NCBI GenBank assembly: GCA_905373295.1
Contig: CAJPSJ010000023.1
Span: 1 to 13,095 of the forward strand
Source of the DNA: an uncultured Campylobacter sp.
GTDB taxonomy: Bacteria; Campylobacterota; Campylobacteria; Campylobacterales; Campylobacteraceae
Direction: 5' to 3'
Length of the DNA stretch: 13,095 nt
In this document: positions 1 to 6,786 of the stretch, piece after piece
Position numbering within the stretch: the stretch's first letter is position 1
Layout: each line of letters begins with the position of its first letter
Made by a program: the position numbers and the translations under genes
Notes under the pieces: model-generated
What the model saw: only the letters and a program-made list of their open reading frames with translations
What the model was told of the DNA's origin: nothing
The model's database searches: none

Positions 1-712
1 GCGGGGCGAAATGCGCGCCCGCTTTTATCATAGCTATGGCATCAAGCGGCTGCGGGTAAGGGCACAGCGACGCGCATAGATCGCAGGGCTTGCCCTCTTT
101 CGCCGCCAGCGCGGAGTTTAGCTCGCGCTCCTGCTCGGTCTTGGCGGGCTTTAGGCGTAGATCGCTAGATTTTAAAACCTGTCCGCGATACGCCAAACAG
201 GCGTCTAAATTTTTAATCACGGCGATACCCATTTTAACCTTTTTAGGCTCGTTCGTCTCGTGGCTGAGCGCGCCGCTTGGACAGGCGAGTACGCAAGGAA
301 GCGCGCCGCAAAGATAACAGCCTCGCTCTTTGGCGTCGATGACCGGGGTACCGATGTCAAAAAGATGGGTAATATCCAGCAGATAGATGCTGTGATAGGG
401 GCAGACTTGCACGCATTGACCGCACTTGATACAGCTAGAGCGGAAGCCTCGTTCCGCTAGCGCTCCGGGCGGGCGCAGATATAAAGAGGCGGAACTCCCA
501 CTAGAATTTTCCGCAGAATTTTGTTTTATGGAATTCGGCGCGGAATTTTGCCCCGCAGAATTTACGGAATTTGACGCGCCGGAATTCTGCGCTTCGCCGC
601 CCGTAAAATTTACGGAATTTGTGGAATTCTCATCCGCAAATAAGCTCGCTGTCCCTAGCGTCCCAAGCGCTCCGCCGAGTAGTTTTATCGCTTCGCGTCT
701 ATTCTTTATCAT
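1..712 (-). CDS. nosG: NosG-like Tat-exported polyferredoxin, partial (C-terminus beyond the left edge)
   Basis: This is a periplasmic iron-sulfur protein of the NapG/MauM type, expected with membrane-bound NosH to move electrons from menaquinol towards the nitrous oxide reductase. The first 237 codons are visible. Residues 1-26 form a twin-arginine signal (NRREAIKLLGG, then a hydrophobic stretch ending SLFA). Residues 29-70 are an Asn/Ser-rich linker. Ferredoxin cysteines follow: C94-C97-C100-C104 (CxxCxxCxxxCP), C132-C135-C140-C144, and C172 (CLAYRG) with C210-C213-C217 (CDLCASLCP). In NapG, as I recall it, the last group is one compact motif; here about 30 residues separate C172 from C210. 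The start ATG (710-712) overlaps the nosD stop as ATGA, so translation is probably coupled. The gene order matches Wolinella nosZ-B-D-G. NapG itself is possible from the fold, but the position argues for NosG. Confidence 0.88.
   Translation of the reverse strand, partial: MIKNRREAIKLLGGALGTLGTASLFADENSTNSVNFTGGEAQNSGASNSVNSAGQNSAPNSIKQNSAENSSGSSASLYLRPPGALAERGFRSSCIKCGQCVQVCPYHSIYLLDITHLFDIGTPVIDAKERGCYLCGALPCVLACPSGALSHETNEPKKVKMGIAVIKNLDACLAYRGQVLKSSDLRLKPAKTEQERELNSALAAKEGKPCDLCASLCPYPQPLDAIAMIKAGAHFAP
503..628 (-). repeat. Degenerate AATTCC/AATTCT repeat encoding an Asn-Ser linker
   Basis: Within nosG codons 29-70 the hexamer AATTCC or AATTCT (Asn-Ser) recurs about ten times at spacings of 6 to 21 bases, mixed with Gly, Ala, Gln and Val codons. 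The protein stretch is a flexible polar linker between the Tat signal and the first iron-sulfur domain. The repeat is irregular in spacing, so it is degenerate rather than a clean tandem array. A similar AATTY-rich stretch, read in another frame, lies in the first gene of the same operon (about 5650-5825). Confidence 0.7.
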
Positions 713-1914
713 TGCTTCATCCTAGGTTTTGGATCTTTTAGCAGTAGCTCAGGCTCTGAAAACGGAGCTAGCTTGGAGATGAAATTTAAAAGCGCGATCC
801 CGCTGGAGCCGTAAAAAAACCGCACGCTTGGCTTATGCGCCCAAAGTCTATCCGCATAAGCGTATGAGCTGTAGCTAACGTCGCCGTAGCCGTCGCCGTC
901 GCGGTCAAATCCGTCGTAATCGTCGAAGTAGTTGCCACTCCATTCGTTTTGCAAGAGCTTGGATTGGGGCGTATCGTTTAACACAATCTCCATATTGCCT
1001 TTAAATTTATTGTTTTTAAATACGCTTTTTAGCTGCGTGGCATGGAATTGCACGCCGATGCTGTTGTATTCGATATCGTTGTTTTCAAAAACGTTAAGCG
1101 AGCCCGGCTGGTAGGGGGATTGATCCAGATAAAATCCGCGGGCGTTGTAAACGACTTTATTATCCGTAACCCTGAAATTTGAGCTATCCTTCATACCGAT
1201 GCCTACGCCGTAAGCGCCGTCTGCATTGCGCACGACATTGCGCCTGGCTATATTATCGCTTGAAAACATAAAAAATAATCCCACGCTATTGCCGTCGTAG
1301 TAGTTATCCTCTACGACGTTATGCCCGGAGTTCATAAAGTGCAGCGAATAACGACAGTTATGGCCTTTATTGCCCGCGACAAGATTGCCGTTAGAGAAGT
1401 AAAAAACGGTGTCGCGGACGTTGTGGACGTCGTTATTTAAAATTTTATTGGCATTGGAATACCAAAGCTTGATGCCGTCGCCTTTAAAACTCGTGCGGTA
1501 GGTATTGCTTGAAATTTCGTTGCCCTCGATCGTTACGTCATTTGCCTTGCTTAGCACGACGCCGTAAAGCACGTCTTTGATGAGATTATTTTTTATGATT
1601 ACGCTGTTTACGTCGCTTACATTGATGCCCGCATCCTCGCTAAGATGCTCGAAGCCTCCATTTTGGATTGTTAAATTCTTGATTGTAACATGCGGAGAGC
1701 GGACGCGGATGACCGTTCCGTTGCGATCGCCTATGATCACGGCGGAGCGGTCTAGTCCGTCGATAGTAAGGGGTTTATCGATTAAAATATTGCCGTGGTA
1801 CTCGCCCGCGGCTAGTTCGATAATATCGCCCGCTTTTGCGCTATCGATCGCGTCTTGAAGCTCGCCCGCGCCTAAGCTTAGCGCAAGCGAGAATGCTAGA
1901 AGCAAAAACCTCAT
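709..1914 (-). CDS. nosD: NosD, periplasmic beta-helix protein for NosZ maturation
   Basis: NosD is the periplasmic partner of the NosF/NosY ABC transporter and is needed to assemble the copper-sulfur CuZ site of nitrous oxide reductase. The 401-residue product has a Sec signal peptide (residues 1 to about 17, MRFLLLAFSLALSLGAG). It is followed by right-handed beta-helix (CASH domain) repeats with many G-N/N-N turns, such as ITIEGNEIS-type and NHNVVEDN-type units across residues 50-310. Near the C-terminus is the family's acidic motif NYFDDYDGFDRDGDGYGD. Length is normal for the family. It starts by ATGA overlap with the nosB stop and ends by ATGA overlap with the nosG start, so it is an internal, translationally coupled gene of the nos operon. 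NosF and NosY are not in the window and should lie beyond the left edge. Confidence 0.95.
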   Translation of the reverse strand: MRFLLLAFSLALSLGAGELQDAIDSAKAGDIIELAAGEYHGNILIDKPLTIDGLDRSAVIIGDRNGTVIRVRSPHVTIKNLTIQNGGFEHLSEDAGINVSDVNSVIIKNNLIKDVLYGVVLSKANDVTIEGNEISSNTYRTSFKGDGIKLWYSNANKILNNDVHNVRDTVFYFSNGNLVAGNKGHNCRYSLHFMNSGHNVVEDNYYDGNSVGLFFMFSSDNIARRNVVRNADGAYGVGIGMKDSSNFRVTDNKVVYNARGFYLDQSPYQPGSLNVFENNDIEYNSIGVQFHATQLKSVFKNNKFKGNMEIVLNDTPQSKLLQNEWSGNYFDDYDGFDRDGDGYGDVSYSSYAYADRLWAHKPSVRFFYGSSGIALLNFISKLAPFSEPELLLKDPKPRMKQ

Positions 1915-2687
1915 CTATGCTCTCGTAGAAATTTTTTCTTAGATAGCAGTGCTAACGCCGATAGCAGTGATAGGGCTAGCATCAGCCAAAAGCCAAGAGC
2001 CGGATATGAATGGGTGGTAAAATGCGCTACGCTGCCGTCGCCAAATGCTGTAGGCATAAAAGGCTTTATTTTAAACGCGCCCCAGTCTTGCAGGTTATGC
2101 CCGAACCAATACAGCCAACCCACGTAGCAGCCGATGAAGATAAGCGGCGCAATGATCGGCAGGATCATAAGCAGAGTCTGCCCCTTGCCATCATAGTACA
2201 AAAACGCAAGCATACCGATCGTAGCGATTATGAGATAATACGGCGATAGCGAGTGCTCGAGCGTGCCGCCGCGCCAGACGGGATACATGCCGATATAGTG
2301 ATTTAGGGTATTCATCTCGCCAACATCACCGCTAAAGCCGTCAACGTGGACGTAAAGCGGAATTCCATCGGGGAAGGCCTCTTTTGGATAGTTCGGCGCT
2401 TCGAGTGAAATTTTCCACACCGGTATGCTAGGAACTCCCACTTCAAATTTATGCTCCAGCATCGCGCCTAGATCGTTTTTAACATCACTAGGAATTAGGT
2501 GATTTTTATACGATGCTTTCGTATAAAAATTCCATATCGGTGCGGAGTATGCAGGCAGCTGCGAGACGCTGCTAACCTGCCCCGATACGATTTTGCCTTG
2601 GACTTTGAAAAATCCGATCGTAGGGATGGTAAAAGCGACCGTCATAATAAGCAGCGCTAAAATCGCGTAAATTTTATATTTTGGCAT
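1911..2687 (-). CDS. nosB: NosB, membrane protein of the clade II nos cluster
   Basis: The 258-residue product has four predicted membrane spans: one near the N-terminus (about residues 6-26), then about 150-166, 172-196 and 231-248. A hydrophilic region of roughly 120 residues lies between the first and second spans, probably on the periplasmic side. Size, topology and position directly after nosZ match NosB, which is typical of nos clusters with Sec-exported NosZ such as that of Wolinella succinogenes. It is thought to act in electron delivery to, or function of, NosZ, but its biochemical role is not settled. The start is supported by AAAGGAG five bases before the ATG. It follows nosZ by 42 bp that contain a strong hairpin, and overlaps nosD by four bases. 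I see no cofactor-binding motif. The identification rests on context and topology more than on a catalytic signature. Confidence 0.85.
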   Translation of the reverse strand: MPKYKIYAILALLIMTVAFTIPTIGFFKVQGKIVSGQVSSVSQLPAYSAPIWNFYTKASYKNHLIPSDVKNDLGAMLEHKFEVGVPSIPVWKISLEAPNYPKEAFPDGIPLYVHVDGFSGDVGEMNTLNHYIGMYPVWRGGTLEHSLSPYYLIIATIGMLAFLYYDGKGQTLLMILPIIAPLIFIGCYVGWLYWFGHNLQDWGAFKIKPFMPTAFGDGSVAHFTTHSYPALGFWLMLALSLLSALALLSKKKFLREHR

Positions 2688-2703
2688 TTCATCTCCTTTA
2701 AAT

Positions 2704-2723
2704 TCTCCCCCTTACGGGGGAGA
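2704..2723 (-). promoter_or_regulatory. Stable hairpin between nosZ and nosB
   Basis: A perfect 8-bp stem (TCTCCCCC / GGGGGAGA) with a four-base loop lies in the 42-bp gap after nosZ. No T-run follows it on the minus strand: the next bases are ATTTAAAGGAG, which is the nosB ribosome binding site. It is therefore a weak candidate for full termination. It is better read as a 3'-end protector or partial attenuator that would leave more nosZ message than nosBDG message. That role is inferred from position and structure. Confidence 0.7.
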
Positions 2724-2729
2724 GTGGGG

Positions 2730-5321
2730 CTAGTTAAGACCCGCGTTCTCATCGACCCATTTTAGGTATTCGATGATATCTTTGATCTCTTCGTCTTTCA
2801 TATGCTGATTTGGCATGCGAAGGTTGAAGTAATTTATCATTGCCTTAACGTAGTCGTCTTCGTAGAATTTAGCAGGGTCTTTGATGAAATCGGCTACCCA
2901 TTTCTCGCCGTTTTCATGGCGGAGTAGGACGCCTGTTAGATCAGGACCCGAGCTTACTTGACCGATGACGTGGCAGCCGTTGCAGCCTCCACGTAGGTAG
3001 GCCTTCTCGCCGTTAGATGCAGCCTCGCTCATAGGAGTGGAGAGCTCGCGGATCAGGTTGTTTTTAGCGCGAAGTCCGACATCTGCGGTTTTTACTAAAT
3101 ACTGCCAAACTTGACCTTCCCAAAGTATCGCGCCGTTCATATCGCCGGCTTTTACCGCGGCGTCTGCCTTGGCTTTGGTTTCAGGAATTTTGCCGTATTG
3201 ATCCAGCGCGTCATCGACTAAAGCCTTGACCTTAGGATATTTCTCGTAGTTTTTCTCTTTTAAGAATTTAACGACTGATTGGATAACGTCGTCGGTGGCT
3301 TTATTTGTAGCTACTACCTTGTCGTATTCGGCTTTTAGAGCTTCTGGGCTAAGAGCTTTTAGCATAGACGCTTTAGCTGAAGTGTATTTTTTATTCGGAT
3401 CTTTTACGTATAGATATCCAAACATCTCAAGGTGCAGTGCAGAGCAGAATTCCGTGCAGTAGAAAGGAAATACGCCCTCTTTATCTGCGATGAAATTTAC
3501 GCTCGCAGTCTTACCCGGCTCAAGCGACATATGCAGATCGTAATCATCAACCGTAAAGCCATGAGTTTCGTCCTCGGCACGCTCTAAATTTGTCATATAG
3601 ATCGTTACGTTATCGTCCTTATTAACCTCGATATGCTCAGGATTAATATGGCTGCGGATCGCTGTAGCATAGACTTTTACGTTTTTGCCGTCGCGCTCGA
3701 TGCGCTCCTGACCCGCTAGCGTCATAGCAGGGTGTTGTTTGCCGGTGCGAGAGTTTGTTCCCATAGTATAGGTAGGTTTCGTATGAAGCTTGCTAGCTGC
3801 GATAGAAACTACGTCGTGTGGCTCGCCTAGACCGATAGGAAGATCGTAGAGCATCTCCATTTTAGGTCCTGTAATGTCGATCAACTGGTGATTTTGCGGA
3901 TGAAGCGGTCCGATAGGATTAAATCTATCGATCGAAAGCTTATCTAGCGCGATTACGTATTTGCCGACAGGCTTTGAGGATTTGCCCTCCATAGAATCAA
4001 GGTGACCGATATTGTAGTGGACGTTGATCCTATCTAAAACCTTTAGCGTCTTGTAGTTCCATTTTACGATCTGGCTATCAACGTAAAGCGATGTATAGAT
4101 TACGCCATCTTGCGAATCGAAGGTGTTATGCAAAGGTCCAAGACCAAGCTCTGCTTGTCCGTGAAGCGTCTTTTGCATATCTAGGATCGGAATTCCGTAT
4201 GGATCCTTGCCTGCGTATTCTTTTTTATCAATTAGCTCTTTAATCTTTTTGAAATCATAAACGCTAGCGTGAGTATCTAGTTTACCGCCGATGATGATAT
4301 AGCGGCCATCAGGGCTAACATCGACGCCGTGAGGAGATTTAGCCTCAGGGATCAAAAATAGCGCTCCCGCTTTTACGGCGGCATCTATCGTAACGATTCT
4401 GTGTCCGTTTACGACCTTATAGTTTTTGCTATCTTGAGCAAGTTTTTCTAGAATTTGCCAGTTATAAACGTGCAAGTAGTCAGTATCGTTGCGGCTCATA
4501 CCGGCTTCCATCGGAGGCAGACCCTTTTCGATGCCGCCCGTGTACATTTCGGAGTTAAAGCTGTTGGTAAACGCCCAGCCAAAGCTCTCGCCCTTACCTG
4601 CGTCACTTAGATCTTGCATATATGGAGGAAGCTCTAGAGAAAAGGATTTATTTACGTCGATTTTGCCTTTGTCGTAGTCAAATTTCCATAGCGTTACCGC
4701 ACCGCGATAGACTGCTTGATACTCCTCGATCGGGTGCCAGTCGTTATCAAAAGGGGCTGCGTATTGGCTGGTTTCGATGACGTATTCGGTATTAGGCGTT
4801 ACGAAAGAGCCGCCGTGATCGCTTTTGATTACGGGATTTACGACTATTTGAGTAGTCTCGAAATCGGATAAATTTATAACCGCGATTCTTGGGTTTGCCT
4901 TATCGTTGATAAAGAGATAATCGCCCACATACTCGCCGTTTTTCTCGCTGAAATTTGGATGGTGAGTATCGCCCCAGTTGATCTCTTTGCCGTTAATGGA
5001 GCCCGATCTTAAGACCGCCTTGCTCTCCTCGTCAAAGCCGTATCCCTGCCAAGGCTCCGGGGTAAATACGCCGATATATTTGTAGATCCTCATCGACGGC
5101 ACGCCGTAAACGAGCACTTGTCCGCTTTGACCGCTGGAGGAGAACACCATATAATCGTCCTTCCGACCGGTCGGCTGATAGGTCTTAGCCGCCGCCAAAA
5201 CGTCTTTTTCGCTTAAATTTCGTTCTTTCATCACGCGCTCTAGGTCACTATCTGCGGCACACAGGGCGCTTGCGGCGAACAAAACCGAGCCCAAAAGCAC
5301 GGGTTTGAAACTTTTTAACAT
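2730..5321 (-). CDS. nosZ: Cytochrome c nitrous oxide reductase (clade II, Sec-exported NosZ)
   Basis: NosZ reduces N2O to N2 in the periplasm, the last step of denitrification. The 863-residue product has a Sec signal peptide (residues 1-22, ending ALCA) rather than the Tat signal of classical NosZ. A seven-bladed propeller carries the CuZ histidines in family motifs: DTHHPNF, KSDHGG, SPHGVD, PLHNTFD, HYNIGHLDS, PLHPQNH, GEPHDV. The cupredoxin domain has the CuA ligands H587, C622, C626, H630 and M633 (CTEFCSALHLEM). A C-terminal monohaem domain has C780-C783-H784 (CNGCH), with a methionine-bearing tail as likely sixth ligand. This fused haem gives the 'cNosZ' form of Campylobacterota. The start has AAAGGA upstream. 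It lies 12 bp after the propeller gene, so both are probably co-transcribed. All expected metal ligands are present, so it should be active. Confidence 0.98.
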   Translation of the reverse strand: MLKSFKPVLLGSVLFAASALCAADSDLERVMKERNLSEKDVLAAAKTYQPTGRKDDYMVFSSSGQSGQVLVYGVPSMRIYKYIGVFTPEPWQGYGFDEESKAVLRSGSINGKEINWGDTHHPNFSEKNGEYVGDYLFINDKANPRIAVINLSDFETTQIVVNPVIKSDHGGSFVTPNTEYVIETSQYAAPFDNDWHPIEEYQAVYRGAVTLWKFDYDKGKIDVNKSFSLELPPYMQDLSDAGKGESFGWAFTNSFNSEMYTGGIEKGLPPMEAGMSRNDTDYLHVYNWQILEKLAQDSKNYKVVNGHRIVTIDAAVKAGALFLIPEAKSPHGVDVSPDGRYIIIGGKLDTHASVYDFKKIKELIDKKEYAGKDPYGIPILDMQKTLHGQAELGLGPLHNTFDSQDGVIYTSLYVDSQIVKWNYKTLKVLDRINVHYNIGHLDSMEGKSSKPVGKYVIALDKLSIDRFNPIGPLHPQNHQLIDITGPKMEMLYDLPIGLGEPHDVVSIAASKLHTKPTYTMGTNSRTGKQHPAMTLAGQERIERDGKNVKVYATAIRSHINPEHIEVNKDDNVTIYMTNLERAEDETHGFTVDDYDLHMSLEPGKTASVNFIADKEGVFPFYCTEFCSALHLEMFGYLYVKDPNKKYTSAKASMLKALSPEALKAEYDKVVATNKATDDVIQSVVKFLKEKNYEKYPKVKALVDDALDQYGKIPETKAKADAAVKAGDMNGAILWEGQVWQYLVKTADVGLRAKNNLIRELSTPMSEAASNGEKAYLRGGCNGCHVIGQVSSGPDLTGVLLRHENGEKWVADFIKDPAKFYEDDYVKAMINYFNLRMPNQHMKDEEIKDIIEYLKWVDENAGLN

Positions 5322-5333
5322 ACTAATCCTTTC

Positions 5334-6491
5334 TTAGAATTTTAAAATTTTACCTGATTTGCTGACTACGAGGATCGCATCCCCGTCTGCGTACATCGCT
5401 AAAAATTCGCTTTTTAAATCCACAACCTCCTTTAATCCTGCTTTTTGATTTTCGTAAATTTTATCTTTAGTAGCGATAAACTGCGTGCCGCGGGCGCACA
5501 CGATGGATTTGATCCAAGAGCCCACGCTTTTGCGCTCGCCGCTTTTTAAATTTATAAAATCCCCCTCTATATCGCCTATAAATAGCGCCCCATCGCAGTC
5601 TGCAAGCGCAGTGGCGATAGAGTCGCTTAAATTTTTATCGCTAGCTTCGGCTGAAATTTCGCTTCGAGTTTTAAGCCCCTCGTCTTGAAATTTTGCGCCT
5701 TTGAATTCTAAGCTTTGAAATTCCGCGCTCTTTGCGCCGCTAGCTTTCGTTTCGTTTGGCTCGGAGACTTGCGCGCTTTTCGCATTATTAAATTCCGCAT
5801 CTTTAAATTTCACGCTACCAAGCTCTCCCTGTACGGCGCGATTAGGCGCTGTATCGATGCCGCTAAATTTAATCGCAAAAAGATCTGCGCTAAAACAGGC
5901 TACGCCGCTCCAGCTTGCGACGCAAAGTCCGTTAGCGCCCAGGCTAACGGCATTGATCCTGCCGTAATGAAACGAAATTCCGCGCAGCCCATCGTGGATG
6001 GAATTTCTATTTAAAGATTGCCCGTTCGCGGTGGAATTCTCACCCAAGGCGTAGCCGCCATCCGCGCTGTTATCAGGGTCTTCGTCTAATCTTATTAGTT
6101 GATTCTTATCTACTACCGCGTAAATCGCGTCTTTTGTGGCATAGATCGCATCTATTTGGGCTGTGCCGCTACGTCCCGTCTTAAGCGTGCGTAAAAACTT
6201 TAGTCTATCGTTTAGCACCGCGATTTCGGCTCCGCCCCAAGCTAGATAAATTTTGCCGTTTTTAAAATTTAGAGCCGTAATTTCGTTATCGCTGTATTTT
6301 TGCGCGAACTCCACATCCCATTTAGCAGTATCAAACATCCTAAGCTCGCCGCCACTGCCGCATAAAAGCAGTCGGTGCGAGCTTGCGTCGAATGCGCCCA
6401 AACGCAGCGTGGCATTTAGATCAAAGCTACCTGCTGATGCCATCTGCGATAAACAAATCAAAAAGGCAATACAAAATTTTATAAAATTCAT
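5334..6491 (-). CDS. Secreted beta-propeller-like protein of unknown function, first gene of the nos operon
   Basis: I do not recognise this 385-residue protein. It has a clear Sec signal peptide (residues 1 to about 20, hydrophobic IKFCIAFLICLSQMASA), so it is exported and probably soluble in the periplasm. The rest is made of short beta-strand repeats in the style of WD40/PQQ propellers, such as LLLCGSGGELRMFD, KIYLAWGGAEIAVLND, AIYAVVDKNQLIRLD, LCVASWSGVACFSADL, ALFIGDIEGDFINL, FIATKDKIYE and AILVVSKSGKILKF. Residues about 220-285 are a low-complexity, charged insert rich in Ala, Glu, Lys and Phe that interrupts the propeller. The gene is 12 bp from nosZ and runs the same way, next to the likely nos promoter, which suggests a role in N2O respiration. 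It has no haem motif or obvious metal site. Scaffold, chaperone or electron-partner roles are all possible. Confidence 0.75.
   Translation of the reverse strand: MNFIKFCIAFLICLSQMASAGSFDLNATLRLGAFDASSHRLLLCGSGGELRMFDTAKWDVEFAQKYSDNEITALNFKNGKIYLAWGGAEIAVLNDRLKFLRTLKTGRSGTAQIDAIYATKDAIYAVVDKNQLIRLDEDPDNSADGGYALGENSTANGQSLNRNSIHDGLRGISFHYGRINAVSLGANGLCVASWSGVACFSADLFAIKFSGIDTAPNRAVQGELGSVKFKDAEFNNAKSAQVSEPNETKASGAKSAEFQSLEFKGAKFQDEGLKTRSEISAEASDKNLSDSIATALADCDGALFIGDIEGDFINLKSGERKSVGSWIKSIVCARGTQFIATKDKIYENQKAGLKEVVDLKSEFLAMYADGDAILVVSKSGKILKF
5650..5825 (-). repeat. Low-complexity AATTY-rich insert inside the propeller gene
   Basis: This stretch codes for an Ala/Lys/Glu/Phe/Ser-rich segment (repeats such as AEF, LEF, AKF, VKF and AKSA). 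At DNA level the words GAATTT, GAATTC and AAATTT recur about seven times. It is poorly conserved-looking sequence within an otherwise strand-rich propeller and is most likely a surface loop. The coding frame over the AATTY words (Glu-Phe or Lys-Phe) differs from that of the similar stretch in nosG (Asn-Ser). Confidence 0.55.
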
Positions 6492-6563
6492 CTTAATCCG
6501 CTCTTTGCGAAATGATACTACCCCAAGGCTTAAAAATCGGTTTAAAGCTTGAGCTATAATGGA

Positions 6564-6596
6564 ATTCTAAGTTTTCTTAAAAGTTGCGAAATTCTA
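6564..6596 (-). promoter_or_regulatory. Candidate -10 elements for the nos operon
   Basis: On the minus strand two TAGAAT hexamers occur upstream of the propeller gene: one is the complement of 6591-6596, in the context TTTTTATATCATAGAAT, and the other the complement of 6564-6569. Both are one base from TATAAT and lie in A+T-rich DNA, as is usual for sigma-70 promoters in Campylobacter, which lack a firm -35. They would give leaders of about 65-100 bases. I cannot choose between them from sequence alone. Confidence 0.3.
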
Positions 6597-6742
6597 TGAT
6601 ATAAAAACAGCTCTAAGTGAAATTTTATTTCGCATTTCGTTATATAAATTCCGCTTTAAAATTATAATTTCAGTAAATTTTTATTTTGACAGATTTTTAC
6701 AATTCGTAACGCTCCTTTAATTTTGTTTAAATAAAAAGTTAG

Positions 6743-6748
6743 TATAAT
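6743..6748 (+). promoter_or_regulatory. dcuB promoter, -10 box TATAAT
   Basis: A consensus TATAAT preceded by A+T-rich runs lies 38 bases before the dcuB start codon. There is no good TTGACA at the usual distance, which is normal for Campylobacter. A TTGACA at 6686-6691 is too far upstream to pair with it. The leader would be about 30 bases and includes a strong ribosome binding site, AAGGAG at 6776-6781. Confidence 0.6.
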
Positions 6749-6786
6749 CGCCAAAGTTTGTTTTAAATTTTACTGAAGGAGAAACT

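Larger units (their letters stand above)
6492..6786. promoter_or_regulatory. Divergent promoter region between the nos operon and dcuB
   Basis: This 295-bp A+T-rich gap holds no credible gene. It must contain the promoters for both the nos operon (leftward) and dcuB (rightward). The 8-mer TGCGAAAT occurs at 6506-6513 and 6585-6592, and inverted (ATTTCGCA) at 6627-6634. The last two form a widely spaced inverted repeat with 34 bases between them. The word also occurs in lar coding sequence, so it may be background. No clear FNR-type (TTGAT-N4-ATCAA) or NssR-type (TTAAC-N4-GTTAA) palindrome is visible. Confidence 0.6.

Noticed and set aside
260..725. Plus-strand open frames over nosG, including one rich in AEF repeats
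   Set aside because: They are the complement of nosG, whose ferredoxin cysteine motifs and Tat signal are unambiguous. The repeats come from the AATTC linker read on the other strand.
6686..6691. A perfect TTGACA as a dcuB -35 element
   Set aside because: No -10 lies 16-18 bases downstream, and it is over 50 bases from the TATAAT at 6743.
6727..6742. A possible NssR-type nitrosative-stress box (TTAA...GTTA) before dcuB
   Set aside because: The spacing is wrong for TTAAC-N4-GTTAA and the left half-site lacks the C. It is likely chance in A+T-rich DNA.
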